Part shown: one piece after another, positions 9,545 to 20,030 of the stretch
Layout of the letters: each line of letters starts with the position of its first letter
Numbering within the stretch: position 1 is the stretch's first letter
Source: Tridacna crocea
Lineage: Eukaryota > Mollusca > Bivalvia > Cardiida > Cardiidae
Assembly (NCBI GenBank): GCA_943736015.1
Contig: OX031062.1
Span: 54,548,962 to 54,612,961 of the forward strand
Length of the DNA stretch: 64,000 nt
Reading direction: 5' to 3'
Notes under the pieces: generated by a model
Databases searched by the model: none
Told to the model about the DNA's origin: nothing
What the model saw: the letters and a program-made list of their open reading frames with translations, nothing else
Program-made: the position numbers and the translations under genes

Positions 9545-12500
9545 CTGCAATTAAGCACAAAATTGTATAAATTTTCAGGATACAATGAGTTGTTTACTCT
9601 TAACAAAGATAACACATTTCTGACAGGTCCAAATCAAAAGCAGTTGCAGATGATAGACTGCCGACGAAGGTAGTCCATAAGTATGGAAAAAAAAATGTCC
9701 TTAATAGGGTAGAAAAGATTGTGGGAACAGGAGAAAATGCTGGTTATCAGCATTTTCTTCTTTTCTCTTAACCCTTTCCCAAACAATCCCTGGTTTTTAC
9801 AACCCAGAGATAGAAGCCTTTTGAAAACATTGTGGGAAAAGGAGAAAATTCTGGTAACCAGCATTTTCTCCTTTTCCCACAGTGTTTTCTACTCTACTCA
9901 AAACAATTTTCAATTTTAGAGTTACCTTTATTTTGTTATCTGCAAGTGCTTTTAATTTGGACAAGTCTAAAATTTTGTCGTTTGGTTAAGGGTTAAGGTC
10001 TTTCAAAAGCACTCTTGGTCAGTGTTGTTAAAAGTTGTTATTGTGAAGTGAAGGGTTTATTTCATTTATGAACTAAGTCAGTTAGTCTTACTATGGGCTA
10101 AACTCCTTACCAAGTGACAAAATTTTGGATTAGTCCATATCAAAAGCAATTGAAGACGACTAAATAAATGTGAATCAAAAATTGAAATTTGACTTTGAAA
10201 GGGTAGAAAACATAGTGGGAAAAGGAGAAAATGCTGGTTACCAGCATTTTCTCCTTTTCCCACCATGTTTTCAAAGGCTCTATTTCTCAGGGTCGTTAAA
10301 AGACGGGATTGTGTGGCAAAGAGTTAAATAATATACAAATGTAACTTTGCAAGTTTGTCAGCCATGTAACATTTTGGAGCAAGTCAATAAGAGACTACCT
10401 ACCTGTATGTACTAAAGGCTCACATGGCAATTCAACAATAGCTTAATTCTTGAACTCTGACCATCAAAAATTGCCAGGGGAGACACTCAATTCTAATTCT
10501 CCTATCATTCTTGTCTGGTCAAATTCTCTGGTATTTCTCTGTAGTTCACACCAATCATGTTTTCATTGGGTTGACTACCCAACAAATGACCAGGCATGAC
10601 CAACACGGCACAATCACAAAAGCTCAGTCTGAGCACTTCGAGTTTGGCTAAGAGTAATATGTAAAATGCTTTTACTGTACACTTACCAACAAGAGCCCAG
10701 TCGCCCGAGTCATGCACATCCCCACTATAGTATAGAATGTAAGTGTCATATCTTGGACCATGATTCGTCTTTCTATCAAAAAACTGCTTGACTTTGGATT
10801 CTAGATAATCTTCCATAAGACCACTGGATAAGAAGTCACAACCAAAGTTTTCAATCATGTTGAAGTTGAAAAACTGCTGCACCTAAAATTGGGCGCACAA
10901 GAAACAAAAAAAAAAATCAACATCTTTTTTTCTTAAAAGAAGGCATGTTTTGCTTTCTCACCTATTACCACACAATTCGTACTTTTGACAACCCTGAGAA
11001 AGAAGCCTTTAAAAACCATTGTGGGGAAAAGGAGAGCATGTCGGACTCATGACCTGGTGGTTGTGAGTTCGATACCCGGTTGAGGCAAACTTTCTTTCCG
11101 GCGTATTTTCGCCTCTCACCTCTGCTGAAGCAAGTGAGAAAAGTAGTTGTGGCTTTGGAAAGAAAGTTGTGTTAGTGCTGGTGTGAGAAAGCGAGAAAAC
11201 AAGGAAACAAATGTGCGTCACCTACCACCATGATATGACCCTAGCTGTTAAAGTGGCACTAGACCACAATACAACCAACCAACCAATCTATCCTTCACAA
11301 AATAAATTTTGATTTTTCAGTCACTTTCAATTTGTCGTCTGCAAATGCTTTTGATTTGAACAAGCCTAAAATATTGTCATTTGTTAATAGCAGAAGGGAA
11401 TTTCTATTTCATCATATAAAAAACTTCCATTGCAGCATAATTATTTGAATAATGTTCCACAAAATAAATAGTAATCATATGACATTCCTAAAGGCTTTTG
11501 CAAATGAAATACAAGCACAAGAATTGACAACAAGACTGCATGTGGGTGACAAAGCTAGACCACAGTTACTTTTTAGTGAAAAATTCTGTTAAAAAAGGGG
11601 CATAACCGTGGGTTCCCCCCTTCAATAGTTAACAACTTGTCCAAGTTTTTGCACCATGAGAAAGCAGACGCAGTTAGCAGTGCTAGTATGATAATTCCTA
11701 GACTATTTCCCCCAAAACGGTCAAGGTGATAAGCAGCTATAAACCTCATTACTGAAATACTATCAAAGATTTATTTTCACTTTTTAATCTTATTAAACTC
11801 TTTCTACTTATATCTTTATTACAAAGTATTCACCTACTCTAAGATGGTTTAGGTCACTCATTTAACCCTTTACCACATGACAAAATTTTATTTTTGTCCA
11901 AAATGAAAGTATTTGCAGACAACAATTTCAATGTTGCTCAAATGGTGCGAGTTTTCTTTCTGGTTACTGGCATTTTCTCCTTTTCCAACAATGTTTTCTA
12001 GAGGCTACTTTTCCAGGGTTATTAAAAGTCTTCATAGTGAGGTAAATGGCTAAATAACATGTCTCTCTACTGTATTTAATCAACAACTTACTGTTTCATG
12101 TATCAGTAAGCTTCTTTTTAATTCAATTAAATGTACTGTTAGTTACATAAAGTAAAGATAAAAAGGTTAGTTACTGTCAACATTTAAATTTTTATAAAAG
12201 TGCAAATAATCATCTTAACAATGTATGCAAAGAAGACAGGGAAAAAAATTAAACCTTGTTGAGGGAAGATGTTGCACGGGAATTAATATCTTGTACTGCA
12301 GCAGCTGAGAGCAGTTTAGTAACAGAATTACTCCCTTGTCTGAAATAGAGAGCAACAGCAAACAATTAGACAAAATGTTTCTTTCATTTTGTTCTATATA
12401 AAGCTAAAACAATATCTTACAGCAGCACAACATACTAGTATGACTTGTAATAGAGTACATAAAGCAAGTAATGAACTTAAGCTTAACCCTTTACCACACA

Positions 12501-15425
12501 ATCCCGACTTCACGACCCTGAGAAAGAAGCCTTTTCAAAATATTGTGGGAATAGGAGAAAATGCTGGTAAACAGCATTTTCTCCTTTTCCCACAATGTTT
12601 TCTTCCCTTCCAAAAACAAATTTCAACTTTTCAGTCACTTTTATTTTGGTGTTGGCAAATGCTTTGAATTGGGTCCAGTCTAAATTTTTTTCGTTTGGTA
12701 GAGTTAAAGGCACCCTAGCAGCCAAATGTAAACTTGTAACTTGTAAACAATCTAGGGGTCAAATTGCAGACAAATTTCAATAATACCATTAAAAGTATAT
12801 ACAGATGTAGTTATAGGTCTGATTATGTGCCATAGTACTGTCAATAAAGTTCCAGCTACTGGCAGAAAAAATATTTCTAAAACTGGAAAAAATTTACGGT
12901 ACCAACATTGTTCTAGTTTCACAATACACTTTTTTACCCCAGACTGCTACTTTGACAAATTGTACTGAAAGATATAGTCAAACTCATATTATGTATGTAT
13001 GACACCTTTTGATAGCACAGAAAACATTGTGACAAAAGGTGAAATTGCTTATCACGAGCAATTTCACCTTTTGCCACAATGTTTTCCAAGGGCTTCTACA
13101 AGCAGTGCATAGAAATGAGTCAAGGGTTAAATAAGATATTACCATTAAACATAATTTTATGCAAGTCTGTATCAAAAATGCATATGCAATTTCTTTGAAT
13201 TCTTAAAATCCAACCATTACAATAAAATCAAATCAATTTCAGAAATTTTGAAAAGTTTCTTTTTCTGCTGCTTTGCAAACATATTGGCAAGTAGAGATGA
13301 AACATTTTAGCACTTTTGGTGCAGTGACCAACCTAGGGAACATTTCTGCAAATTATTTGAAAATTCATCTATTAACCCATTACCACTCAATCCCTACTTT
13401 TGACGCCCCCAGAGAAAAAAGCCTTTTGAAAACACTGTGGGAAAAGGGGAAAATGCTGGTAACTAGCATTTTCTCCTTTTCCCACAGGGTTTTCTCCCCT
13501 TCCCAGGACAAATTTCTATTTTTCAGTCACCTTTATTTTGTCGTCTGCAAATGCTTTCAATTTGGACTAAGCCAAAATTTTCTCTTGTGGTAATGAGTTA
13601 ATATGGAAGAAGTCAATGAAAGATTTCCTTTTTTTGCTATGGTGGCAATCTTGCTCAGTGGAGTGTAACTTTTTTTACAGCTCCCGTGCAGGGTCATCAA
13701 AAGAACAATCCTGTGCCATGATTTCAAAATCCTTCCATTGCTCCACAAGAAGAAGTGATTAAAAGGTTCTTTTTTTTTTTAATTTTCCGTGTTCAGCTCT
13801 GGTACCTTGCAGTCAAGGACCTAAGACTAAGATGACCAGAAAATTACTCAAACCTACTCACTTTGTGCTCCACTGAGCTGAAAGCATATTATATAGAGTG
13901 CCAGACAGATGGATTGATTTTGATTTCAAAATTGAAAATATTAAATATTGTCAACTAAACCCTATTTTATGGGTACTATTAGAATCGTCTCATTGAGACG
14001 ATTCTAATGAGTGCCCATAACATAGGGTTGGGAAGAGAAATAATGGATTTAGAATATCATCACTCCCTCTTATCTGGAGCTCTGGCATATACATGTACTA
14101 TTTTATACTTGCCTTTGACCTGTATGAGGAGCAATAATTGCATATCCAATACATGTACCGCCAAGGTTATCTCCAAGTTCCCAAAACAAACTCAGTGTCA
14201 TTGCTTTAATTGGTATTATAACTTGAACTATTCCTTGACTGTATGGAGTCTGTGTTTGCCAACCTACTCCCATCAGCAGAACTGTTGTCAACAATGTGAG
14301 GAAAATTAGGCGCCGAGATATCAAACTAAAATGTCTGATGCCCTTTGATGCCATTATTCTGTTTAAGCTCTTGTGTTCACATGTTAAACTCAGGTAAGTT
14401 GTATTACACTCTGTGATTTTGCTCATTAACTTCCAGGTTGAGATGAGATATATGACTTGAAAACACAGCCAAAACACAGTTAACACAATATAAATTGGTA
14501 TTACAACAAACCACTCTTTGTGCTTAGTCAATAGTTGTCCAATTACAGCCACAAACACAAGATTGACCATAAAAAAGAAAAGAACTGAGGTTTTCCTTAA
14601 AAAATTGCTTTTATCAAAAAGTGCTTGCCAACGTTCCAGAGTTGAAAGACTTGAGAAATACAGATCTATGATGGGGTCGAATGCATGTCTCAAAATGAAA
14701 CAAACAAGTCCATACAAATTAACTTTGAGGGTTAGAGCTGGCAGAGAAAACAATGAAAATATCAAAATGAAGGAGATCAATGTTAAGATTCCTAAAAAGG
14801 ATTTCATTCTGATCGCTGTTAAGTTTAAAATAAAGGCTATAACAGACAGGAGAATTACAACGAAATCAACACCTATCACCAAAGAGCCAACTATTAAGCC
14901 TATACTTTCTAAGCTCTCTATTGGTGAAAACAAACTTGCTTCATATTGTTTCAGGTGTAAAAGTCTTTCACTGATGCTCCAAAAACACCCACAGATGGCA
15001 CTGGAAACAAATAGGATATCCATTGCTTCTTGCATTGTTTCAAACTGAAAGTCTCGTTGGTCTATAAAGATAATCACTCCCAAGATGCAGCCAAGCCATA
15101 TATGCAGTAATGCTCTTCCCAGTGCTTCCATGCTAAAGTAGTATTGCATCGCAAGTGATATACCGAACACAAACAATCCCAGAAGAGAGATAAGGAGCAC
15201 ATAAGTATTTTGAGTATTCATCCATTCTGTGTATAGTCCAAGACCAAGAGCTACCATAAGCACTAAATTTGACAGATGTCCTAAATAATGCATTGAGAGC
15301 TGCACACGTATATCCTTGAAGTTCATGATGATCCGGTACAGTGTTTTGTATCCCGCAGTGGCTAATCGTTTGGTGTAAAATTTCAAGGCTGATACTGGCT
15401 TCAACAGTTTTCGATACAGCATCAT
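9000..15425 (-). CDS. TMEM168: TMEM168-like multi-pass transmembrane protein, complete coding region, 712 aa
   Basis: Coding exons on the minus strand: 15425-14113, 12339-12255, 10882-10687, 9544-9000 (2,139 nt, 712 residues plus stop; human TMEM168 is 697). The N-terminal ~430 residues are strongly hydrophobic with about nine to ten membrane segments. The C-terminal ~280 residues are soluble. Motifs matching remembered TMEM168 include DPIIDLYFSSLSTLERW, SLNRIMASKGIRHF, GGTCIGYAI, GPRYDTYILYYSG and a terminal TGHGFKLVRS (human TGQGFKLVKS). The start ATG at 15425 is the first in a frame that has a TAG seven codons upstream; a second ATG follows directly. The family is a poorly characterised membrane protein, reported at the nuclear membrane in vertebrates; no enzymatic role is inferred. 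Introns 1-3 carry MITEs and one SINE. The first intron lacks a simple GT-AG solution (see findings). Confidence 0.95.
9589..9771 (-). mobile_element. TTAA MITE type A, truncated, in TMEM168 intron 3
   Basis: Left flank and hairpin are recognisable (GTGGGAACAGGAG left arm); the right flank is replaced by the next copy at the TTAA 9768-9771. Confidence 0.7.
9768..9996 (+). mobile_element. TTAA MITE type A, full length (229 bp)
   Basis: TTAACCCTTTCCCA left end and GGTTAAGGGTTAA right end; TMEM168 intron 3. Confidence 0.85.
10098..10327 (-). mobile_element. TTAA MITE type A, full length (230 bp)
   Basis: Left end mutated to CTAA, right end GGCAAAGAGTTAA; hairpin with one mismatch on each arm (ATAGTG / CACCAT). 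Confidence 0.82.
10687..10882 (-). CDS. TMEM168: TMEM168 exon 3
   Basis: A 196-nt exon: acceptor ccaattttag, donor GTTG|gtaagt. It encodes VQQFFNFNMIENFGCDFLSS through GPRYDTYILYYSGDVHDSGDWALV and the first base of a glycine codon. This is the start of the soluble C-terminal domain. Confidence 0.93.
10965..11390 (+). mobile_element. TTAA MITE type A split by a SINE
   Basis: Left part about 10965-11034 (TTACCACACAATTCG, then GGGGAAAAGGAG of the left arm); the SINE occupies 11035-11286; the right flank resumes at 11287 (CTATCCTTCACAAAATAAA) and fades near 11390. The whole right arm and centre of the hairpin are missing. Confidence 0.72.
11035..11286 (+). mobile_element. tRNA-derived SINE, 5'-truncated (same family as 29333)
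   Basis: Matches the SINE at 29333-29597 from its TCAGACTCATGACC region on, including the B-box-like GAGTTCGATACC and the ACAACCAACCAACCA tail. The A box end is lost. It lies in TMEM168 intron 2, on the strand opposite to the gene. Confidence 0.78.
11862..12053 (-). mobile_element. TTAA MITE type A, left arm deleted
   Basis: TTAACCCTTTACCA left end, right arm and right flank present, CTAA at the end; the left arm is mostly replaced by unrelated sequence. Confidence 0.7.
12255..12339 (-). CDS. TMEM168: TMEM168 exon 2
   Basis: An 85-nt exon on the minus strand: acceptor ctctatttcag, donor AACAAG|gtttaa. It encodes QGSNSVTKLLSAAAVQDINS and then RATSSLNK, which lines up with the LLPPEHVQELNLRSTGMLN segment of vertebrate TMEM168 (memory). 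Confidence 0.87.
12483..12707 (+). mobile_element. TTAA MITE type A, full length
   Basis: TTAACCCTTTACCA left end, TTTGGTAGAGTTAA right end; TMEM168 intron 1, about 140 bp upstream (on the gene strand) of exon 2. Confidence 0.83.
12995..13130. mobile_element. TTAA MITE type B, partial
   Basis: B-type hairpin (GACAAAAGGTGAAATTGC left arm, GCAATTTCACCTTTTGCC right arm) and right flank ending AAGGGTTAA. The left TTAA end is not recognised. Confidence 0.72.
13373..13601 (+). mobile_element. TTAA MITE type A, full length (229 bp)
   Basis: TTAACCCATTACCA left end, GGTAATGAGTTAA right end; hairpin with partly matched outer changes (ACTGTG / CACAGG). Confidence 0.84.
13893..14098. mobile_element. 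Second palindromic MITE (GAGACGATTCTAAT core)
   Basis: The core palindrome at 13978-14010 (ATTAGAATCGTCTCA then TGAGACGATTCTAAT) lies inside outer inverted repeats (about GCCAGACAGATGGA on the left, TATCTGGAGCTCTGGC on the right). It is related to the copy at 26216-26405. It runs up to the donor of TMEM168 exon 1. Confidence 0.6.
14113..15425 (-). CDS. TMEM168: TMEM168 exon 1 (coding start and all membrane segments)
   Basis: Encodes residues 1-437 and two bases of the next codon. It reads from MMLYRKLLKPVSALKFYTKR through a run of membrane helices to GYAIIAPHTGQR. I end it at 14113, before a GC donor (AAAG|gcaagt), because only this matches the frame of exon 2 when its first AG is used. An alternative GT donor ends the exon at 14120 and needs an acceptor 5 nt further inside exon 2. 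A stop at 14103-14105 follows if unspliced. Confidence 0.9.
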
Positions 15426-15553
15426 AAATGTAGGAATCCTCTACATCGATTTACTTGTCTTCTACTGTCATAACCTGTGGTAGTAAATAAAGAAAAGGGT
15501 TTGAAATGTACAAAAAATAAAAACATCCGAGTCAAGGTCTTTGAAAAGGGGGC

Positions 15554-15777
15554 TTAACTCATTACCAAACAACAAAATTTCAGGCTTGTCTAATTCGAAA
15601 GCATTTGTAGACAACAAAAGTGACTGAAAATTTGAAATTTGTTTTGTGAAGGGTAGAAAACATTGTGGGAAATGGAGAAAATGCTGGTTACCAGCATTTT
15701 CTCCTTTTCCCATTATGTTTTCTAAAGGCTTCTTTCTCAGGGTCATCAAAAGTAGGGATTGTGTGGTAATGGGTTAA
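15554..15777 (-). mobile_element. TTAA MITE type A, full length
   Basis: TTAACTCATTACCA left end, GGTAATGGGTTAA right end, intact hairpin; about 130 bp upstream of the TMEM168 start codon. Confidence 0.85.
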
Positions 15778-17949
15778 AGCATCTGCAAAAACTATAGAGC
15801 TATGTCAGCCTGCCCAGTTTGTGCAGACAGACATAAGTCAAAACCTTTGCTAATTTTGAGTTTTCTGCATATCTAAGGACCATACAACCACAGGATAATC
15901 CGATTCAGTCGGCTGCAGGACAAAATGGATTTTATCGATCCATGGTCATGTGATAACTGGCCTAGTATAATGCTAAGCGGAGAGGCGTCAAGCTCTTTTT
16001 GCCTGGGCACAACAAGTTTAACATACACTTGTTTTAACAATCTACCTTTGCAGTAGATTTCCTCTTGTTATATCCCTGTCACACTAAATTTGTTCTCACT
16101 CCATTCCAAAATTTTATGTCAAACAAGACTTAAACTAATTGTTCTGATGGAGTGGATGTATAAGCAACCTTTAATGATGTGTTTGCGAATCTAATGGACA
16201 GGTTGGGATGGGTGCCCCAGAACTTCGAGCCTGCTCAAATTTTTTTGCCATCCATCCAGATCTGTGTAATTAGGGGAAGTTACAATGTACTCAAAACAAG
16301 ATGGACGTTCTACAAATGGAACTGCTGTACTTCAATCTTAATAGACACAGTGCAGTCTGGCATCAATTAGCAGTGTGTTTTGCATTCTATCAAACAATAT
16401 TACTAGACCTGTCCCAACCACAGTCCATGTTACAATTTTGTTGACCAGAGGAAGACTTAATAAGAAGATTTTGTTGACCAGAGGAAGACTTTTTCAGAAC
16501 ATTGTTGGAAAATGATATGCCCAAGTTCTTTCTCTTGTTTTAAATTTTTGGCCAAATTGATTACCACAGCACCATAGAGGACTATCCTAAGACTTTAACG
16601 TTTCCAAAAGCATTTACAGAATGTTTACTGGTGAACAATTAGAGAGACACAGATAAGATGTTTAGTGTAGGTCTCTGACAATTACTAGCTCAAAATTCTA
16701 CATTTTGAATTCTATCTAGATCTACCACATTTCTTTTCCTTGAAAATAAATAAGACATAATTTGTTAAATATGTATTAAAAAACGGGGGGTCGAGTACTC
16801 CAGGGGACTCATTTTACTTTCGCCTCCAAGTTTCTGAATAAACAAATGGAGTTGGTTCAGCTGGTTACTGCAAATCAATGGCAATGTAAAAAGTAAAATG
16901 TATCAGTTTTTCTGCTTCCGATTTCGGCTTCAAAAAAAGTTAACCTTCGGTAAATTTTCCGCTGAGAAATTAGTACAGGAGGCCAAACCGGCAAAAGTGA
17001 ATGACTGGATTGTTCATGTTTACTACGGAAGTGTCAGATAGTATTAATGTCCGATACCATTCGGTAAACTTCGTAGATACGGATTTCACCGAGTTATGAC
17101 GAGTGTCCACCATCCGGTAAACTTCTACACTCATCACAACCCGGACGATTCCGTACCTAAATCTGCCGAATGTCAACCTTGAAAGATCCTGTATCGAATC
17201 CAAAACGACGAGTTTGATGAGTAGAGAGTCCCCTAGATAACTTTTCAAACCTTTCTTACAATTTGTTCCGTGGAAAATGCATCACCTGACTGTGACAAAA
17301 TGTAATTACAAAACCTAACTAACGAATATAGGTTCTACTTTAATAGGCCTAGGTGTTAGCTGAAAAGACAGACAGGTAGACAGACAGACGCGAGTCGAAA
17401 ATTGGATCTGATCCTTACAGAATAAAGAAATGGGTTCTTTTGGAAGATGGAGTGGCCTGAGGTTGATTTAAGATGCAGCTATCATCGAAATGTTGCAAAA
17501 CGTGGAAGATCTCCCGTCTGTCTGTCTGTCTGTCTGACCAACTATATACTAGATTAGCTTCATTCCTTTGTAAAGCGGGCTTGGGCTCGAGTGGTAAAGC
17601 ATGGCCTGCCGCTCGGTGGTATTTCACTCACAAGTACGAGTTAACCAGTCTGACTGTTCGCAGAGAGAGATCGATCGAGTCTGTAATAGGAAGCCCAGAC
17701 CCCAGCAGGTCTTCAACCTATACTCTCGTAAATTTCCCGGAATTCTTGGCTCTTGAATTTCTGAGAAAACATCCAATGTAAACCGTCTTTGGATTTCTAG
17801 GTAGATCTATTATGATACAAGGTTGGATGTGTCCTCTGTGTATATTTGGTTAGCCTACATTAAAATGCCGACGCTATAGTACTAACCTATAGCCGATAAG
17901 CGTTATAACATACGACAATTTAGCAAATGTAACTGGATGTGTTAAATGT

Positions 17950-18585
17950 AATGTGTGGTCATGTTAAATTGTGTTTGTGTGTCCGTCATGTATTAGTTAG
18001 ATTTCACCTTCATATGTCATTTTCCTTTTCATCCCATTTCACCTTCCAGGGCCTCATTCCAATCATTCTAATGCTATATAAATAAGGGCCTCATTTTTTT
18101 CTTTCATGCACGAGTTCCCCGTGCCTGTTTTGTATCTGTCCCGGCTCTGCTGACGCACTTCTGCGCAGTCGTTATTTAGCTCCTACTTTATTTAGGGAGC
18201 CGGATCGTCTACATTTCAGGTATGTGTAACTTCCATTTCACGTTTCTATTCATAACTCATTTCACTTTTCTTTCTTTCACTTTTCTTTCATTCGTTCAGC
18301 ATTTGATTTTATTGTACGTCCGTCTGTTGGCCAGGCTATCTGTTTTAGCCTGCCCTAATCATTGTCAATTATGTTCGAGTTCTGCATTATTACTAAGTCT
18401 GTCTGTTAGTCCTTCTGTCTATCAGACGTTACTGTTTTGTATATGTCACTATTTGTTTGAGTGTTTAATTTATGTAATAAATGAATTCATTTTTGAACCT
18501 TCCAGTCGTCAGGTTATTTAGATCCTGCGCCTATACTATAGCATTAAAATACATGTACTTTATATTGAGAGACGGGTCGTCTACA
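17950..18585 (+). mobile_element. Possible solo LTR: TATA box plus AATAAA within 400 bp
   Basis: TATATAAATAAG at 18075-18086 is followed by sequence without a coding frame and an AATAAA at 18476-18481, the U3-R-U5 spacing of an LTR. Candidate ends are TGTGGTCATG near 17955 and TCTACA near 18585, but I could not find a matching target duplication, primer-binding site or second LTR. It could equally be the promoter and first exon of an unrecognised transcript. Confidence 0.3.
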
Positions 18586-18862
18586 TGTCAGTTTTGCCCA
18601 GGACGAGAACCCAGAGTATTACTAGACTTGTGACACAAATTTTGATATTTGTTTAGTTCTTGAGTTAAAGGTAACCCTGAATATTGTTTGCGTACTTTGC
18701 GTACAGTGTTTTTTAGAGATCAATATAGATGACAAATATCATGACAAAATGACGCCCGGATATGTAACTCTTGGCCAATGGGACATAAAAATGGTAGATA
18801 GTGTTGGTGAAATAAAGATTTCAGCACGATTTGGCCTATCGTCGAGGATGGGAAAGGGGGAC

Positions 18863-19158
18863 TTAACCCTTTACCCCATAAGGCATTTCTATGGTATCTG
18901 TAACTGACCCTTAATAACAGCAAAATATAGCAAGGATAAAGCCGTTTCTTAAGTGTATGACACTTTTTGATAGTGTAGAAAACATTGTGGCAAAAGGTGA
19001 AATTGCTCGTCACGAGCAATTTCACCTTTTGCCACAATGTTTTCCAAAGGTTTCTACTGAAATAATGTTGAAAGCAGCGTAAAACACCATTCAAACAAAT
19101 TTCCAAAGGCTCCTACAAGCAATGCATAGAAATGAGTATCTATGGAGAAAATGGGTTA
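18863..19158. mobile_element. TTAA MITE type B, full length with a SINE-tail insertion
   Basis: TTAACCCTTTACCCCATAAG left end and ATGGAGAAAATGGGTTAA right end. The stem 18979-19043 is a perfect 32-bp B-type palindrome centred on one C. The right flank is interrupted by 42 bp of SINE tail (19058-19099). Confidence 0.85.
19058..19099 (+). mobile_element. 5'-truncated SINE tail with 17-bp target duplication
   Basis: TGAAATAATGTTGAAAGCAG followed by CGTAAAACACCATTC is the 3' end of the bivalve SINE also seen at 25923. It is bounded by TTTCCAAAGGTTTCTAC (19041-19057) and TTTCCAAAGGCTCCTAC (19100-19116), a duplication with two mismatches. Confidence 0.78.
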
Positions 19159-19409
19159 ACAGAGCCCTGAACTGAAGCTGGTCATTATCCTTCTGACTTC
19201 TTGGCAATTTGCAGCTCGAACTACAGCTTTGCCATTTGATTCTCCTCAGTCCTTCTTTGCTGGTATTTTTCCTACATCCAATGTTGAACTGCTGATCGGC
19301 GAAGGTCTGCTGGATCTGGCTAATCTCTGTCTGGTCCACAAATTCGTCGTGCGGTTTAAAAAGGAAATAATGCAGAGCCTGTCCGTATTTAAAATTTGCT
19401 GACGGCTAC
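19159..19409 (+). other. Unidentified segment open on both strands
   Basis: The plus strand is open for about 80 codons from the MITE edge to TGA near 19409 (…ALPFDSPQSFFAGIFPTSN…). The minus strand is also open over 19339-19091 (MDQTEISQIQQTFADQQFNI…), with protein-like stretches in shifted frames. There is no start/splice structure. Probably a fragment of a repeat or a decayed coding sequence; I do not recognise it. Confidence 0.25.
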
Positions 19410-19519
19410 TTTTCGTAAAAACCAGACAACACCACTTTGGACATCGTAAAATTCATCTGCTTTATTCTTTTTGCATTGGGTCCTTTGTGGCTTAACTTGG
19501 TAAAATATACGCTTTACGC

Positions 19520-20030
19520 TTTTAAACTTGAAATCGCGGGTTTGAGTCTGACTAGAAGCGCTGGGATTTCTTGGGAGTGTCCTTGGGGCAAAATACATCA
19601 GAGCCCAAGCATATTACTAGTGGTGAAACTCTAGACATACATGTACATGAGTATGCAAGCTGTCGCCTTGAAATGGATGGACTAATGTTGAAAACTAAGC
19701 TGATAAACACGATGCACCTGAGTTTTTCAATTGTGTAGATCAGTTGGTAGCGTACAGAACTTGACAACAGGAAGTTGCTGATTCTATTCCGGCTGGGCTA
19801 ATTTCTCTCCAATGATTGAGGATTGTAATTGCAGCCGGCTTCACTCCTCTCCAATTGCAGACCATCGTTTCGACAACGGTTATTTTTGAAAAGCATCCAA
19901 TGGTTTGGAAAGAATATTGTACGGAGTAATCATGGTGAAAGAAACTCTAGGAAAGCGTGAGTAGATGCACTGGCCGCCACGATATAACTACAATGGTGTG
20001 GAAAACGGCGTTTAACACCATACAATCAAT
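19520..20030 (+). repeat. SINE fragments
   Basis: Three diverged pieces: 19527-19680 (GGGTTTGAGTCTGACTAG B-box-like, then CAGAGCCCAAGCATATTACT as in the 25923 SINE), 19737-19860 (head with GTTGGTAGCG and a GATTCTATTCCGG B-box remnant), and 19971-20030 (CGCCACGATATAACTACAAT then AAACGGCGTTTAACACCA tail). Confidence 0.55.

Larger units (their letters stand above)
15426..18862. other. Upstream region of TMEM168; no gene identified
   Basis: Holds one MITE (15554-15777) and a near-perfect 24-bp direct repeat (TTTTGTTGACCAGAGGAAGA at about 16437 and 16470). A CpG-richer stretch at 16960-17250 could be the TMEM168 promoter or first non-coding exon, and a possible 5'-UTR acceptor (actaccacag) lies on the minus strand near 15474. 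Neither can be proven from sequence. Confidence 0.5.

Noticed and set aside
14518-15048. 176-aa open frame on the plus strand
   Set aside because: Antisense shadow of TMEM168 exon 1.
18979-19043. MITE hairpin as a microRNA precursor
   Set aside because: The stem has a one-base loop and is present in dozens of copies; this is a transposon palindrome rather than a miRNA-type hairpin. Small-RNA data could reopen the question.
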